From assembly GCA_018240895.1 (NCBI GenBank), contig JAFEEX010000007.1, forward strand, positions 1 to 37,159: a stretch of 37,159 nucleotides of DNA, read 5' to 3'. This document shows, piece after piece, positions 1-11,612 of this stretch. This DNA is from Pseudomonadota bacterium (GTDB taxonomy: Bacteria > Pseudomonadota > Alphaproteobacteria > Sphingomonadales > Sphingomonadaceae). Below the pieces are notes generated by a model. The model saw only the letters and a program-made list of their open reading frames with translations, searched no databases and was not told where the DNA came from. The stretch's first letter is position 1. Each line of letters opens with the position of its first letter. The translations under genes and the position numbers were made by a program.

Positions 1-552
<552 letters not shown>

Positions 553-557
553 TTTTG

Positions 558-680
558 CCCTCTCCCCTTCAGGGGAGAGGTTACGCAGACTTGATCGCGC
601 AGCGATCTGGTCGAAGTTGGAGAGGGGCCTGCCGCGCTTGCTTCCCCCTCTCCCAACCCTCTCCCCTGAAGGGGAGAGGG
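558..680. repeat. Intergenic inverted-repeat element between atpD and atpC
   Basis: Two near-identical palindromes flank this gap. One is at 559-580 (CCTCTCCCC, 4-nt loop, GGGGAGAGG) and the other at 657-680 (CCCTCTCCCC, TGAA, GGGGAGAGGG). Between them GTTGGAGAGGGG (616-627) pairs with CCCCTCTCCCAAC (about 645-657), so the whole block can fold. This is the look of a dispersed REP-like intergenic element. It sits inside the atp operon, so it may act on mRNA stability or on the epsilon to beta ratio; that is inference. Confidence 0.7.
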
Positions 681-695
681 CTTTGAGGAACCACG

Positions 696-953
696 ATGGC
701 ATTGCACTTCGAACTCGTCACCCCGGCCCGCCTCGTCCGTTCGGACGATGTCTATATGGTCGTCGTCCCCGGCAGTGAGGGTGAGGAGGGCGTGCTGGAA
801 GGTCACGCGCCCTATATGACCACGATGAAGGACGGCGTGCTGAAGATCTACAAAAGCGAAGGCGCAAGCCCTGAGGAAATTCAGGTCCAGGGCGGTTTTG
901 CCGAAGTCAGCGAAAACGGGCTGACCGTGCTGGCGGAACACGTCGCCGGCTGA
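696..953 (+). CDS. atpC: ATP synthase F1 subunit epsilon, short form
   Basis: 85 residues. The sequence [51 protein letters not shown] is the N-terminal beta-sandwich of the epsilon subunit, which sits on the rotor stalk and couples F1 to Fo. The usual family length is about 130-140 residues, with a C-terminal helical hairpin that can inhibit ATP hydrolysis. Here the protein stops right after the sandwich, so that hairpin is absent. There is no sign of a frameshift, because the stop is followed directly by the operon terminator. It is the last gene of the atp operon. Confidence 0.95.
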   Translation: MALHFELVTPARLVRSDDVYMVVVPGSEGEEGVLEGHAPYMTTMKDGVLKIYKSEGASPEEIQVQGGFAEVSENGLTVLAEHVAG

Positions 954-982
954 TGGGCCGGCTGACGGCTGTACCGGAACCT

Positions 983-1021
983 GAACAAAAAAGGCGGCTT
1001 TGCAGGCCGCCTTTTTTGTTC
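983..1021. terminator. Bidirectional intrinsic terminator
   Basis: A perfect 16-bp stem (983-998 with 1006-1021) has the sequence GAACAAAAAAGGCGGC on the left arm and a 7-nt loop. The GC-rich core is flanked by A6 and T6 runs, so it reads as an intrinsic terminator on both strands. It ends the atp operon from the left and the DUF1801/PhzF set from the right; the stop codon of the latter overlaps the arm. Confidence 0.93.
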
Positions 1022-1367
1022 AGCCTGCACCGTTCAATGCGGCAGCGCGGCGGAACAGCGCCATCAAGGCGGCATCATCAACCGGATCGTTCGGGCCGAT
1101 ATCGATCGCGCGCCGCACCTTGCCATCAAGGCTGGAATTGAACAGCCCATCCGGATCGGCAATCCGGGCCCCCTGGGCAAAGGTCAGCTTGACCTTGTCC
1201 TTGTAGATTTCGCCAGTGCAGATAATCCCGTTGAGCGACCAGGTTGGAACCCCGCCGGGGTTTCCGGGCCTTTTCCACTTTGCCTCCTCAACCGAGGCAG
1301 GCAGCGCCTGGGTTATCAGCGCGCGAATCCGCTCCAGCAATGCGGATCGCCAATCGTCCCCGGTCAT
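1020..1367 (-). CDS. DUF1801 domain protein
   Basis: 115 residues from the ATG at 1367. The sequence EEAKWKRPGNPGGVPTWSLNGIICTGEIYKDKVKLTFAQGA, followed by DPDGLFNSSLDGKVRRAIDI, is typical of the DUF1801 (YdhG-like) fold, whose biochemical role is not known. The start overlaps the stop of the PhzF-like gene by 4 bases (ATGA), so the two are translationally coupled. A longer in-frame reading to 1556 exists but would run back through the PhzF gene, so the short form is preferred. Confidence 0.8.
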   Translation of the reverse strand: MTGDDWRSALLERIRALITQALPASVEEAKWKRPGNPGGVPTWSLNGIICTGEIYKDKVKLTFAQGARIADPDGLFNSSLDGKVRRAIDIGPNDPVDDAALMALFRRAAALNGAG

Positions 1368-2200
1368 AACTCGACCGTTCCCGTCACGCAGGTTACGCAG
1401 TCTCCGCCAACGTGAATCGCGTCCCCTTCGATGCGAATCGAAACATGGCCGTCCCGTCCCACCTGCCGGCCCTGGCTGGTGACATAGGCATCGCCGGCGC
1501 TTACCTGCCCCGACACCAACCGAAAGGCGGCAACCGCGCCGTTGCCGCTGCCGCACACCGGATCTTCGCGAATGCCATCACCCGGCGCGAAGCTGCGGAC
1601 GACAACGCGCTCACCCTCTGCCGCGAACACCGTCGCGCCGGTCATCCCGCGCGGCATGTAATAGGTCGCCAGCCGCGCCTCATCGTACGCCAGGTTTTCC
1701 AGCGCGGCGATTCCCTCCAGTTCGGCCACCAGCCACACCGGCCCGACATCGACTGCCCGCGCGCAGCCCTTCACACCCGCGCCAATCCAGGCGGTCGCTT
1801 CCGGATCAGGCAGATCCGTCAGGGAATAGCGCGGCAGCCGGAATGATTGCCGCCCTGCCCCAACCGCCAGTTCAACCAGCCCGACCGCGCACTGCTGCAC
1901 CAGCCGCCCGTGCTTTACCCTGGCAATTCCGGCCTCAATCACCGCATGGGCCGTGCCAAGGGTTGGGTGCCCGGCGAAGGGCAGTTCCGCCTGCGGGGTG
2001 AATATCCGCACCCGATAATCCGCCGCCGGATCGGTTGGCGGCAGAACGAAGGTTGTTTCCGAAAGGTTGGTCCAGTTGGCAAAGGCCTGCATTTCCGCAT
2101 CATCAAGGCCATCGGCATCAAGCACCACGGCCACGGGATTGCCGCGATAAGGAACGGCGGTGAAAACATCGACCTGGCGAAACGGGCGGCTGCGCGGCAC
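1364..2200 (-). CDS. PhzF family isomerase/epimerase
   Basis: 278 residues from a GTG at 2200 that has GGAGAG five bases upstream. RPFRQVDVFTAVPYRGNPVAVVLDADGL is the classic PhzF N terminus, followed by WTNLSETTFVLPP with the family's catalytic Glu, and FTPQAELPFAGHPTLGTAHAV. The C-terminal half has DPVCGSGNGAVAAF. PhzF proteins have a diaminopimelate-epimerase-like fold; most outside phenazine clusters have unknown substrates, and no phenazine genes are seen here. It is coupled to the DUF1801 gene downstream. The family is clear, the reaction is not. Confidence 0.92.
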   Translation of the reverse strand: MPRSRPFRQVDVFTAVPYRGNPVAVVLDADGLDDAEMQAFANWTNLSETTFVLPPTDPAADYRVRIFTPQAELPFAGHPTLGTAHAVIEAGIARVKHGRLVQQCAVGLVELAVGAGRQSFRLPRYSLTDLPDPEATAWIGAGVKGCARAVDVGPVWLVAELEGIAALENLAYDEARLATYYMPRGMTGATVFAAEGERVVVRSFAPGDGIREDPVCGSGNGAVAAFRLVSGQVSAGDAYVTSQGRQVGRDGHVSIRIEGDAIHVGGDCVTCVTGTVEL

Positions 2201-2213
2201 GGGGTGCTCTCCT

Positions 2214-2675
2214 TCAGTCAGCGGGAGGCACGACCGGGCGGTAATTCCACCGCACCGCATCGCTGCCATCCAGCCTTGAAATTTCCGCCATCAGCAATTT
2301 GCCCTGCCGCCAGTAATGGATGCGTTGGGGAAAATCGGCGGCCGGATTGGTGAATTCAACCGATTCGCCGCTGCGCAGCGCCTGACGGAATTCGGTTGCG
2401 GGTTTGCCCTGCGGCTGGGCGAAATAGCTGATCGATCCATCCGCCTTGCGCTCAATCCGCGCCAGTTCCCATGACCGGACCTGCGGCCCGAACCCGCTTC
2501 GCGATGTGCCAAGCATCACCCCGCCCTTGGCGTCAGTCCACATCTCGTCACTCCACGATGCGCCGTCCTCCATCATCCAGGTTCCGGCCATGAAGGCGGG
2601 CATAACATCGTCGGTGCGGGCTTGAGCGGTAAGCGGCGTGATGGCGAATATCATGCCGGCCAGCAGTTTTTTCAT
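2214..2675 (-). CDS. Small secreted DUF6265-like protein
   Basis: 153 residues from the ATG at 2675. An N-terminal signal peptide (MKKLLAGMIFAITPLTAQA) is followed by a compact domain with FMAGTWMMEDGASWSDEMWTDAKGGVMLGTSR, and later EFTNPAADFPQRIHYWRQGKLLMAEISRLDGS. This pattern resembles the DUF6265 beta-barrel family often seen as periplasmic proteins. Function is unknown. It ends 13 bases before the PhzF-like start and is probably co-transcribed with it. The DUF number is from memory of the motif pattern, not a search. Confidence 0.65.
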   Translation of the reverse strand: MKKLLAGMIFAITPLTAQARTDDVMPAFMAGTWMMEDGASWSDEMWTDAKGGVMLGTSRSGFGPQVRSWELARIERKADGSISYFAQPQGKPATEFRQALRSGESVEFTNPAADFPQRIHYWRQGKLLMAEISRLDGSDAVRWNYRPVVPPAD

Positions 2676-2969
2676 GCGACAGCCTTTGCCCAACAAGAAC
2701 CGGGTCCGCAGCGTAGCGACAGTTGCCATATCTGGCAAAGGGCGGGTGCCTGAGCGGCAGAAGGCTGACCATCCTTGAATGCTGCCTGAAAAGGAATTTG
2801 GTGAAATGAGTGGGCAAATTCGTGGCCCGCTGCGCAATCCGGGAAATGCTGTGGTGCTGCGACGCATTAGGATTTCCTAAAAGTTTCCGGCCTATTCACC
2901 AAGCCCATAAGGCACGCGGTAGCCATGTCACAGCTATGCCAGCCGCCTGAATTTGAGGGTAGAAACACG

Positions 2970-4505
<1,536 letters not shown>

Positions 4506-4587
4506 AGCTGCCCGATCTGTGGACATGTGACGGTTTTCGCCGGTGACCTGAGCTCCCAGAGCGCGGGAGCAGGAGACCGACGAGATG

Positions 4588-4713
4588 ATGAATCATTCAG
4601 AAGAGTTCAAGAAGGACGCTGTTCGTATTGCGCTGACCAACGGGTTGCCGGCACACCGCAGCGGAGGGCAAGCGCAGTTTGTGGAGCGCTGGGTGCGAAT
4701 AGGCAAAACGTGA
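4588..4713 (+). pseudogene. IS3-family transposase orfA remnant
   Basis: The reading MNHSEEFKKDAVRIALTNGLP matches the N terminus of IS3-type OrfA (helix-turn-helix half). After this point the frame becomes unrelated (AHRSGGQAQFVERWVRIGKT) and stops at 41 residues, against about 90-100 for an intact OrfA. No orfB is present. Debris probably starts close to 4515, just after the cpaF stop, and runs to the element boundary at 4834. It is a broken insertion sequence outside the tRNA-borne element. Confidence 0.7.
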
Positions 4714-4834
4714 AGATCGCGCCTGTACTCGACGCAATCAGAGCAGAAATTCATCGATCCTGGACCGTCAACCGAATGGGTAAGCACTTTGGGCCAGTGC
4801 GATGCCCCGGAAACCGCCAAACTTAAAGTAATGG

Positions 4835-4851
4835 TGGTAGCGGAGGAGGGA
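4835..4851. repeat. Distal attachment site copy (att core)
   Basis: Exact 17-bp copy of the tRNA-Met 3' end, in the same orientation as the copy inside the tRNA gene. The bases on each side do not match the tRNA, so only the crossover segment was duplicated. This marks the left end of the element. Confidence 0.9.
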
Positions 4852-4909
4852 TATTTTTTCGCAGCTAACGTATTAATTTTGCATTGCAATATCCTTCTTG
4901 AAGACCGCG

Positions 4910-4930
4910 ATACCCCCAACGATACCCCCA
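4910..4930 (+). repeat. Paired ATACCCCCA arm-type integrase sites, left end
   Basis: Two copies of ATACCCCCA begin at 4910 and 4922, 12 bp apart and about 60 bp inside the att core. The same 9-mer occurs three times near the integrase at the other end. Placement inside both ends fits integrase arm-binding sites; binding is inferred. The rest of 4852-5222 holds no recognisable gene, only the hairpin at 5167-5197. Confidence 0.6.
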
Positions 4931-5166
4931 AGCTGGGACTTTTGCGATGAACCGTATTGGCAGTCAGACGAGCCGAATTCGACAAGGGCCGTCTCATCGG
5001 GAACCGCTGACATTGCTGACTTTCACGGTGCCTTGAGCCGGTTGTCCAAGACGGTCCTCCATTCATGTGACAGATCACAAACATTCGGACCGGGCTCTTG
5101 CGGACCCCAAGGCATCGCAACTGAAGTCTGAAATTCCGGTCCGAACAACCGATGCAAACGCGTTGA

Positions 5167-5197
5167 GGAAGGCGGATGCGGTGAGCATCCGCCTTCC
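5167..5197. terminator. 13-bp hairpin after the cus operon
   Basis: A perfect 13-bp stem (GGAAGGCGGATGC at 5167-5179 with 5185-5197, loop of 5) lies 26 bp past the cusF stop. It is at the right place to end the leftward cus operon. There is no T-run on that strand, so it may protect the 3' end of the mRNA rather than act as a classic intrinsic terminator. Confidence 0.6.
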
Positions 5198-5222
5198 GGT
5201 TCGGCATTGCGCGGAGTGGTCG

Positions 5223-5594
5223 CTATTGCGCCCTGCGGATGCTCGTTACCGATCCGGCCTTTCCGTCCCAGTCGATCTCGAAACTGACTCTGTCGCCTTT
5301 GGCGATTCCCTTGAGCATGTCGGGCTTGGCCGTGAACCCCATGGTCATACCTGGCCAACCCAGGCCACTCATTGGACCGTGCTCAAGCGTGATCGTGCCC
5401 TTCGCGGCGTCGATCGCGGTGACCGTGCCAACCGCCATGCCATGCTGCATGGTGCTGGCCATCGGCATATTCGCCATGTTGCCGGACATCATGGTCGCAC
5501 TCGGCGTGGGCGCGGGGGCTTCCGCCTGTTTCTTGCAAGCTCCAAGCGAGACTGCCAGCGCAAGGCTGGACGCAATCACGAGGGTTTTCTTCAC
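5223..5594 (-). CDS. cusF: CusF-like periplasmic copper/silver-binding lipoprotein
   Basis: 123 residues from a GTG at 5594 whose bases overlap the cusA stop (GTGA), with GAAGGAG upstream. The N terminus is a lipoprotein signal with the lipobox SLGAC, so the mature protein is probably membrane-anchored. A Met-rich linker ([19 protein letters not shown]) precedes the CusF barrel: [31 protein letters not shown]. The H...W..M.M pattern matches the Cu(I)/Ag(I) site of E. coli CusF (His36, Trp44, Met47, Met49). It should hand periplasmic Cu(I) or Ag(I) to the CusCBA pump encoded just upstream in the same operon. Confidence 0.92.
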   Translation of the reverse strand: MKKTLVIASSLALAVSLGACKKQAEAPAPTPSATMMSGNMANMPMASTMQHGMAVGTVTAIDAAKGTITLEHGPMSGLGWPGMTMGFTAKPDMLKGIAKGDRVSFEIDWDGKAGSVTSIRRAQ

Positions 5595-8500
5595 TTCGTT
5601 TCTCCTTCGGGTTTAGGTTGGGACTTGCGGCGCATCAGCAGGTAGGCCGCGGGGATGATCAGCATCGAGAGCAGCGGCGCGGTCAGCATGCCGCCGACCA
5701 TTGGTGCGGCGATTCGGCTCATGACTTCCGAACCGGCGCCGCCGCCCACGAGGACGGGGAGCAAGCCGGCGAGGATCACTGCGACAGTCATAGCCTTGGG
5801 GCGCACCCTGAGCAGTGCGCCTTCGCGCACTGCTGCAGTGACAACGCCATCGTCGCGGGCCTCCAAGGCCTGTTTGAGGTAGATCAGCATGACCACGCCG
5901 AACTCGGCGGCGACTCCTGCCAGCGCGATAAACCCGACCGCACTCGCCACCGACTGATTGAAGCCGAGCCAGTAGAGCAGCCACAGCCCGCCTGTCAGCG
6001 CGAACGGCAGCGTGCCCATGATCAGCAGCGCTTCGTCCCAACGCCGAAACGTGAGGTAGAGCAGGCCGAAAATGATCGCGAGGGTTACGGGAATGACGAG
6101 TTTCATCCGCTCTTTGGCGCGGACAAAGAACTCGTACTGGCCGGTGTAGGAGACACTCACGCCAGGCGGCAGTTGCACCTTGGCGGCGATCGCCCCGCTG
6201 ATGTCGTGGACCAGCGCCTGCATGTCGCGGTCGCGGCCATCGACATAGATCCAGGTGACCGGCCTGCCGTTCTCGCTGCGCAGCATCGGCGGGCCATCGC
6301 TGATCCTGATTGCGGCTACGGTGCCGAGCGTGATCTGCTGGCCCGACGGCGTCAGTACCGGCAGATTGGCGAGCTTGTCGGGACTGTCGCGCAGTTCGCG
6401 CGGATAGCGCACGGAGATCGGGTAGCGCGCCAGGCCCTCGACGGTCTGGCCCACGCTCTCGCCGCCGATCGCGCCGGAGACCACCGACTGAACATCGGCG
6501 ACATTGAGGCCGTAGCGCCCCGCTGCGGCGCGGTTCACATCGACGTCGATGTAGCGCCCACCGCTCAGCCGCTCGGCAAGCGCCGAGACGACGCCGGGCA
6601 CGGTCTTGACCACCTGCTCGATCCGCCTCGCGGTGGCATCGATCTCGGCAAGGTTGGAGCCCGCGACCTTGATCCCGACCGGGCTCTTGATCCCGGTCGC
6701 CAGCATGTCGATACGGTTGCGGATCGGCGGAATCCAGAAGTTGGCGAGCCCTGGCACCTTCACCCGTGCGTCGAGCTCGTCGACGAGCTTCTCCGGCGTG
6801 ATGCCGGGGCGCCATTGCTCGCGCGGCTTGAACCGGATCGTCGTCTCGAACATCTCCAGTGGCGCCGGATCGGTGGCGCTGTCGGCGCGGCCCGCCTTGC
6901 CGAACACGCTTTCGACCTCGGGCACGGTCTTGATCAGCCGGTCGGTCTGCTGAAGCAATTTGCCCGCCTCGGCTGCGGAAAGACCGGGCAACGCCGAGGG
7001 CATGTAGAGCAAGTCGCCCTCGTTCATCTGCGGCATGAACTCGCCGCCGACCTGGCTGAGCGGCCAGAGCGTGGTTGCAAAGACCAGCGCGGCGGCTACG
7101 AGCGTGTGCTTCGGATGGACCAGCACCCAGTCGATTGCGGGCCGATATAAGCGCGCCAGCCAGCGATTGACCGGGTTGGCTTCCTCGCTCGGAATGCGTC
7201 CCCGGATCAAGAGGCCCATCAGCACCGGGATCAGCGTGATCGAAAGGAAAGCGGCGGCGGCCATCGCATAGGTCTTGGTGAAGGCGAGCGGCGCGAACAG
7301 ACGTCCTTCCTGCCCCTGTAGCGTAAAGATCGGCAGGAACGAGAAGGTGATGATGAGGAGGCTGAGGAACAGCGCTGGACCGACTTCCGAGGCAGCGTTC
7401 GTCACAATCCGCCAGCGAGTCGACTGGTCCGGCTCGCGATCAGGATTTTCGTGATGCCAGCGTTCGAGATGCTTGTGCGCGTTCTCGATCATCACCACCG
7501 CCGCATCGACCATCGCGCCGATGGCGATGGCGATGCCGCCCAGCGACAGGATGTTGGCGTTGAGGCCCTGCAGCCGCATGACGATGAAAGCGATCAGAAT
7601 GCCGAGCGGCAGGGTCAGGATCGCGACCAGCGCCGAGCGCGCGTGCCAGAGGAACAGGCCGCAGACCAGTGCGACGATGACGAACTCCTCGATGAGCTTG
7701 TCGTTCAAATTCTCGACCGCGCGGTCGATCAGTCCCGAACGGTCGTAGGTCGGCACGATCTCGACGCCGGGCGGCAGGCTTTTCTTGAGTTCCTCCAGCT
7801 TGGCCGTGACCCCCTCGATCACCGCACGCGCGTTCTGGCCCTGGCGCATGACGATGACCCCGCCCGCGACCTCGCCCTCGCCATTGAGCTCGGCGATACC
7901 GCGCCGCATCTCCGGGCCGACCTGGACAGTGGCGACATCGCCCAGAGTCACCGGCACGCCACCTGTGGCGGTGCGCAATGGCACGGCGCGGAAATCGTCG
8001 AGGGTCTTGAGGTAACCGCTGGCGCGCACGGTGTATTCGGCACCCGCCATCTCAACGCTCGCGCCGCCGGTCTCCTGATTGGCGCGTTTCAAGGCATCGC
8101 CGACTTCGCTTGCCGTCACCCCAAAGGCGGCGAGCTTCTGCGGATCGACGACGACCTGATACTGTTTGACCATGCCGCCGATGCTGGCGACTTCGGCGAC
8201 GCCGGGCACGGTCTTCAGTTCGAAGCGCAGGAACCAGTCCTGCAGGCTTCTGAGCTGGGCGAGGTCATGCCCGCCGGTCCTGTCGACCAGCGCATATTCG
8301 TAAATCCAGCCCACCCCGGTCGCATCCGGGCCGAGCGATGCCTTCGCGCCTTCAGGCAGGCGGCCCTGCACCTGGCTCAAATATTCGAGCACGCGGCTGC
8401 GCGCCCAATAGAGGTCGGTGCCATCGTCGAACAGCACATAGACAAAGCTGTCGCCGCTGAACGAATAGCCGCGCACCACCCGCGCGCCGGGAACCGAAAG

Positions 8501-8719
8501 CATGGTCGAGGCGATCGGATAGGTGATCTGGTTCTCGACGATCTGCGGCGCCTGGCCGGGATAGCTGGTTCGGATAATGACCTGCACATCGGACAAGTCG
8601 GGCAGTGCATCGATCGGAGTGGTCCTGACCGCGACGATGCCGATTGCGGTCAGCACCAGCGCAGCAGCAATCACCAGGTTACGCCCCCTGACCGAGGCGC
8701 GGATGATCGCCGCGATCAT
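5591..8719 (-). CDS. cusA: CusA-type heavy-metal RND efflux pump
   Basis: 1042 residues, full length for HME-RND pumps. The fourth TM region reads [21 protein letters not shown], the form found in Cu/Ag pumps rather than the DFG form of CzcA. The three methionines of the CusA transport path are in recognisable contexts: [14 protein letters not shown] and [12 protein letters not shown]. The protein exports Cu(I)/Ag(I) across the envelope as a trimer with CusB and CusC. The start overlaps the cusB stop by 4 bases and the stop overlaps cusF, so tolC-cusB-cusA-cusF form one tightly coupled leftward operon. Confidence 0.96.
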   Translation of the reverse strand: MIAAIIRASVRGRNLVIAAALVLTAIGIVAVRTTPIDALPDLSDVQVIIRTSYPGQAPQIVENQITYPIASTMLSVPGARVVRGYSFSGDSFVYVLFDDGTDLYWARSRVLEYLSQVQGRLPEGAKASLGPDATGVGWIYEYALVDRTGGHDLAQLRSLQDWFLRFELKTVPGVAEVASIGGMVKQYQVVVDPQKLAAFGVTASEVGDALKRANQETGGASVEMAGAEYTVRASGYLKTLDDFRAVPLRTATGGVPVTLGDVATVQVGPEMRRGIAELNGEGEVAGGVIVMRQGQNARAVIEGVTAKLEELKKSLPPGVEIVPTYDRSGLIDRAVENLNDKLIEEFVIVALVCGLFLWHARSALVAILTLPLGILIAFIVMRLQGLNANILSLGGIAIAIGAMVDAAVVMIENAHKHLERWHHENPDREPDQSTRWRIVTNAASEVGPALFLSLLIITFSFLPIFTLQGQEGRLFAPLAFTKTYAMAAAAFLSITLIPVLMGLLIRGRIPSEEANPVNRWLARLYRPAIDWVLVHPKHTLVAAALVFATTLWPLSQVGGEFMPQMNEGDLLYMPSALPGLSAAEAGKLLQQTDRLIKTVPEVESVFGKAGRADSATDPAPLEMFETTIRFKPREQWRPGITPEKLVDELDARVKVPGLANFWIPPIRNRIDMLATGIKSPVGIKVAGSNLAEIDATARRIEQVVKTVPGVVSALAERLSGGRYIDVDVNRAAAGRYGLNVADVQSVVSGAIGGESVGQTVEGLARYPISVRYPRELRDSPDKLANLPVLTPSGQQITLGTVAAIRISDGPPMLRSENGRPVTWIYVDGRDRDMQALVHDISGAIAAKVQLPPGVSVSYTGQYEFFVRAKERMKLVIPVTLAIIFGLLYLTFRRWDEALLIMGTLPFALTGGLWLLYWLGFNQSVASAVGFIALAGVAAEFGVVMLIYLKQALEARDDGVVTAAVREGALLRVRPKAMTVAVILAGLLPVLVGGGAGSEVMSRIAAPMVGGMLTAPLLSMLIIPAAYLLMRRKSQPKPEGETK

Positions 8720-9948
8720 TTGTCACCCCCGATCGGACGGGCCGCGACACCGGTCAGGCTCGCCTCGGAATCGAGCAGGAACTGGCCGGAAGCGACGATC
8801 TTCTCGCCTGGAGCGAGCCCCGCGACGATCTCGGTCTTGCCTCCGCCCTCGCGCCCGGTGCGCACCTCCGCCGGACGGTAGCGGCCATCGGGCAGCGCCA
8901 GCATAACCAGGGTGCGCGCGCCGGTGCGGATCACCGCTTCGCTAGGGACCAGCAGGGCTTGCCCGCCGCCGTCACCCAGAGCGACGCTGGCGAACATACC
9001 CGGTCGCAGGCGTCCGGCGCGATTGGCGAGCTCGATCCTCACGGTCAGCGTGCGGCTCTCGGCCTGCGTGGTCGGGAGGATCGCGATCACCCGTCCGGTG
9101 AAGCTCTCGCCAGGAAAGGCCGCCAACGTCACACTGGCGTTCTGGCCGATCTTGACCGCGCCCGTCTGTGCCTCGGGCACGGCGGCATTGAGCCAGACGG
9201 TGCCGATGCCGGTGACCTGCGCCAGCGTTTGGCCAGGCGCCAACGTGACTCCGCTGCGCGCATCCAATGTCTGGATCACCCCTCCAATCGGCGAAGTGAT
9301 CGTGACGGTGCCGTTGGTCCGGCCGGTGCGTTCAACCTGTGCGATCAGGCTCTCCGGCATGCCCATCAGCCTGAGTCGCTGGCGCGCGGCGGTAGTGAGG
9401 TCCGGCCTGCCGAGCCGCCTCACCGCGAGGAACTCGCCTTGCGCGCCGCCCCATTCGGGCAATTGAACGTCCGCAATCGGTGTTCCCGCGCCGATCACAT
9501 CGCCCGGCGCCCGGCCATAGACCCGCGTCACGAAGCCGCCTGTGCGGGCCTGGACGACGGCGACGTTGCGCTGGTTGAAGTCGATCGTGCCGGTGACGGT
9601 GAGCGACGACGGCAGCGTGCCCATCTCCGCCGCGACCACGCGCAGGCCAAGATTTTGCCGGGCGGCCGGGTCGATGTTCACCCCCGGCGCAGCGTTTGTT
9701 GCGGACCCCTCGTCGGCATATTTGGGAATGGTTTTCATCCCCATCGACGACAGCGAATTGGGATTATCGTAGTGCTCGGCCGGCACCATCGGATCGTACC
9801 AGTAGAGCACCTTGCGTGCCGGTTGGGCCGATCCCGCTTCGCTGGCCGAACCATGCTGGCCGAGCCAGTATCCGCCGCCGCCCGCGACCATTGCAATCGC
9901 CAGTGCTCCGGCACCCCAGCGCGCCGTCTGTTTCGCGTGCCAGTTCAT
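8716..9948 (-). CDS. cusB: CusB-type RND periplasmic adaptor
   Basis: 410 residues. One N-terminal TM/signal segment is followed by a metal-binding stretch, [33 protein letters not shown]. Its DPM and MGM methionines correspond to the CusB N-terminal Met site that accepts metal from CusF. Then come the membrane-fusion-protein parts: a barrel-sandwich hybrid ([31 protein letters not shown]), a short hairpin and the C-terminal beta domains ([38 protein letters not shown]). It bridges the CusA pump and the outer-membrane channel. Both ends overlap neighbours by 4 bases, showing translational coupling. Confidence 0.95.
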   Translation of the reverse strand: MNWHAKQTARWGAGALAIAMVAGGGGYWLGQHGSASEAGSAQPARKVLYWYDPMVPAEHYDNPNSLSSMGMKTIPKYADEGSATNAAPGVNIDPAARQNLGLRVVAAEMGTLPSSLTVTGTIDFNQRNVAVVQARTGGFVTRVYGRAPGDVIGAGTPIADVQLPEWGGAQGEFLAVRRLGRPDLTTAARQRLRLMGMPESLIAQVERTGRTNGTVTITSPIGGVIQTLDARSGVTLAPGQTLAQVTGIGTVWLNAAVPEAQTGAVKIGQNASVTLAAFPGESFTGRVIAILPTTQAESRTLTVRIELANRAGRLRPGMFASVALGDGGGQALLVPSEAVIRTGARTLVMLALPDGRYRPAEVRTGREGGGKTEIVAGLAPGEKIVASGQFLLDSEASLTGVAARPIGGDK

Positions 9949-11174
9949 GGCTGCACTCCCCCATAGGTGTAATTGATCCGTGCCGCGTCGCGTGCGACCT
10001 GCGCCTCACGCGCCAGCGCATCGACCTCGGCTTCAGCCAGCGCCAGCGTCGAGAGCAGTGCGCTGCCGAGATCGAGCTTGCCCGCGGCGTAGCTCGCCAT
10101 GTCGAGTTCGGCCCGGCGCTTGGCCAGCGGCACCAGCGTGGCGCGGGCATTGGTCAACTGCTGCAGGTGCATGGCGTAATCGGCCAGATCAGCATCGAGC
10201 TCGGCCAGAAGATCGCGCTCCCCGGCGGCGCGGGTCAGCCGCGCCTTGCTCTCATCGCTCTCGCGCGCCGCGATCATCGGGTCCTGGCGGCGCTTCCCGA
10301 ACAGCGGCAGGTCGATCGTGACCGAGACCGAAACCATGTCGCCGTAGGCCGGATCGCGGCGTCCGTAGGACGTACCAATCCGCCAGTCGGGGCGCTTGTC
10401 GGCGCGTGCAAGCTCGGTGTCCGCTTCGGCGGCGCGGGCTCGGGCATCGAGCGCCTGGAGGCGCGGCAGTGAGGCCACATGCGCCCGCAACGCTGGGCCA
10501 TCGACGTCGAGCATGGGCGGATCTCCGGTCACATCCGCGTCGGGATCGCCGGTCAGGCGGGCAAGCCGCGCCCGGGCCTTGGCAACCGCAGACCGAAGTT
10601 CGGCGCGCCGGTCCTCGACAGCGGCGCGCAGTTGCTCGGGTTCGAGCGCCTGGCTTGGCCTGGCGGAACCAGAGGCGAGCCGCGCCGAAACCGTTGCCTG
10701 CAAGTCGCCTAGCGCATCGTTGAGCTGGTCGAGCTGCACCAGTTGCCGTTTGGCGTAGTAGAGATCGATCCACGCCAGCGCGGTCTCGAGCCGGACATTC
10801 TGCGCCTCGACCGCAGAATCGGCTTCGGCCACGCCAATGGTCGCTTGCGCGCGGGAGCGCTGGGCGTTGCGCTTGGCGGAATTGGGAAAGGCCTGCTCGA
10901 CGCCGACCCGCGTCATCGTCATGCTGTCGCGGCCGAAGGTGAATGCCGGCGGCCCCGAGACAGGGAAATTGTCGACGCCGACGGTCAGCGTGGGATCGGG
11001 CAGACGGCCGGCAGCGACAGCTTCCGACCTCGACGCCTCGACACCGGCCTCGCTAGCTTGAAGCGACGGAGCTGTGCGCACCGCCTTGTCAAGCGCGGCA
11101 TCGAAGGTCAGCGGCTCGGCAAGTGCAGCTATCGGGATCGCCGCGAGCAGCGGCGCCAGAGCAAGTCTTCGCAT
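9945..11174 (-). CDS. cusC: CusC/CzcC-type outer-membrane efflux channel (TolC family)
   Basis: 409 residues from the ATG at 11174, preceded by AGGAG; the frame stays open to 11252 but without a better start. The signal peptide MRRLALAPLLAAIPIAALA lacks a lipobox Cys. The mature protein has two OEP-type helical repeats, for example DPTLTVGVDNFPVSG in the first and PDWRIGTSYGRRDPAYGDMVSVSVTIDLPLFGKRRQDP in the second. It forms the outer-membrane duct of the Cus tripartite pump. It is first of the four coupled cus genes, with a strong hairpin upstream at 11233-11266. Sequence alone cannot tell CusC from CzcC; the partners favour CusC. Confidence 0.92.
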   Translation of the reverse strand: MRRLALAPLLAAIPIAALAEPLTFDAALDKAVRTAPSLQASEAGVEASRSEAVAAGRLPDPTLTVGVDNFPVSGPPAFTFGRDSMTMTRVGVEQAFPNSAKRNAQRSRAQATIGVAEADSAVEAQNVRLETALAWIDLYYAKRQLVQLDQLNDALGDLQATVSARLASGSARPSQALEPEQLRAAVEDRRAELRSAVAKARARLARLTGDPDADVTGDPPMLDVDGPALRAHVASLPRLQALDARARAAEADTELARADKRPDWRIGTSYGRRDPAYGDMVSVSVTIDLPLFGKRRQDPMIAARESDESKARLTRAAGERDLLAELDADLADYAMHLQQLTNARATLVPLAKRRAELDMASYAAGKLDLGSALLSTLALAEAEVDALAREAQVARDAARINYTYGGVQP

Positions 11175-11232
11175 GGGAATCTCCTGATCGGGAGAGCCAT
11201 GGCCATTGCCGAAACGAAACCAGGGACATGCG

Positions 11233-11266
11233 GGCGCCGGCGAAGGGGGCATACTTCGCCGGCGCC
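11233..11266. other. 13-bp hairpin upstream of cusC
   Basis: A perfect inverted repeat pairs GGCGCCGGCGAAG (11233-11245) with 11254-11266 across an 8-nt loop. It lies between the stop of the small Met-rich gene (11313) and the cusC start, inside what looks like one leftward transcript. There is no T-run. It may be an mRNA processing or stability element that separates expression of the small genes from the pump. Confidence 0.6.
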
Positions 11267-11312
11267 ACGCGCCCGGCCGTGTTTATTATCGGCTATCGGC
11301 CAGGCAATCGCC

Positions 11313-11579
11313 TTAGCCGGCCGAGGGCTTTTCAGCCTTGCCCGGCATGTTCATCATGCAGGCGGCGTGGTCAGCCTTCATCATGGCGCAATCGCAATTG
11401 GCCATGCTGCTGTCGGCGTCCTTGATCCAGACCCGGACGCGCGAAGGAAAGGTCGACTTGGGGCCGTGCGAGGGCTGGTCGCGCCACTCCCAATGGCCGC
11501 CGGCAGTGGCCTGAGCCGAGGCGATGGATGCCGTAGCGAGTGCCGCCGCAACGGCGGCGAGCGTCAGAATGGTCTTCAT
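11313..11579 (-). CDS. Small secreted Met/Cys-rich protein, possible metal binder
   Basis: 88 residues. A clear signal peptide (MKTILTLAAVAAALATASIASAQA) is followed by a short mature chain with WEWRDQPSHGPKSTFPSRVRVW and then a metal-ligand-rich tail, CDCAMMKADHAACMMNMPGK. I know no named family for it. Three Cys, five Met and one His in about 20 residues, and its place just ahead of cusCBAF, suggest a periplasmic Cu(I)/Ag(I) buffer or chaperone; this is inference. Hairpins stand on both sides of the gene. Confidence 0.75.
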   Translation of the reverse strand: MKTILTLAAVAAALATASIASAQATAGGHWEWRDQPSHGPKSTFPSRVRVWIKDADSSMANCDCAMMKADHAACMMNMPGKAEKPSAG

Positions 11580-11612
11580 GTCAAAAATCCTTGGTTGAAC
11601 TGTGGGGAGGCA

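Noticed and set aside
2925-2969. Upstream ATG at 2925 as the start of cpaF
   Set aside because: It has no RBS, while the ATG at 2970 has GAGGGT at a good distance; the extra 15 residues are not typical of the family.
4898-5131. Small plus-strand frame near the left end of the element
   Set aside because: It begins within the arm-site repeat region, lacks an RBS and has no family features; the gap is better read as the element end.
5618-7150. 510-codon plus-strand frame opposite the 3' half of cusA
   Set aside because: Same reason: a GC-driven shadow without RBS or domain.
7451-8881. Open frame of 476 codons on the plus strand across cusA
   Set aside because: It is antisense to the well-supported cusA/cusB genes, has no recognisable domain, and such long shadow frames are common in high-GC DNA.
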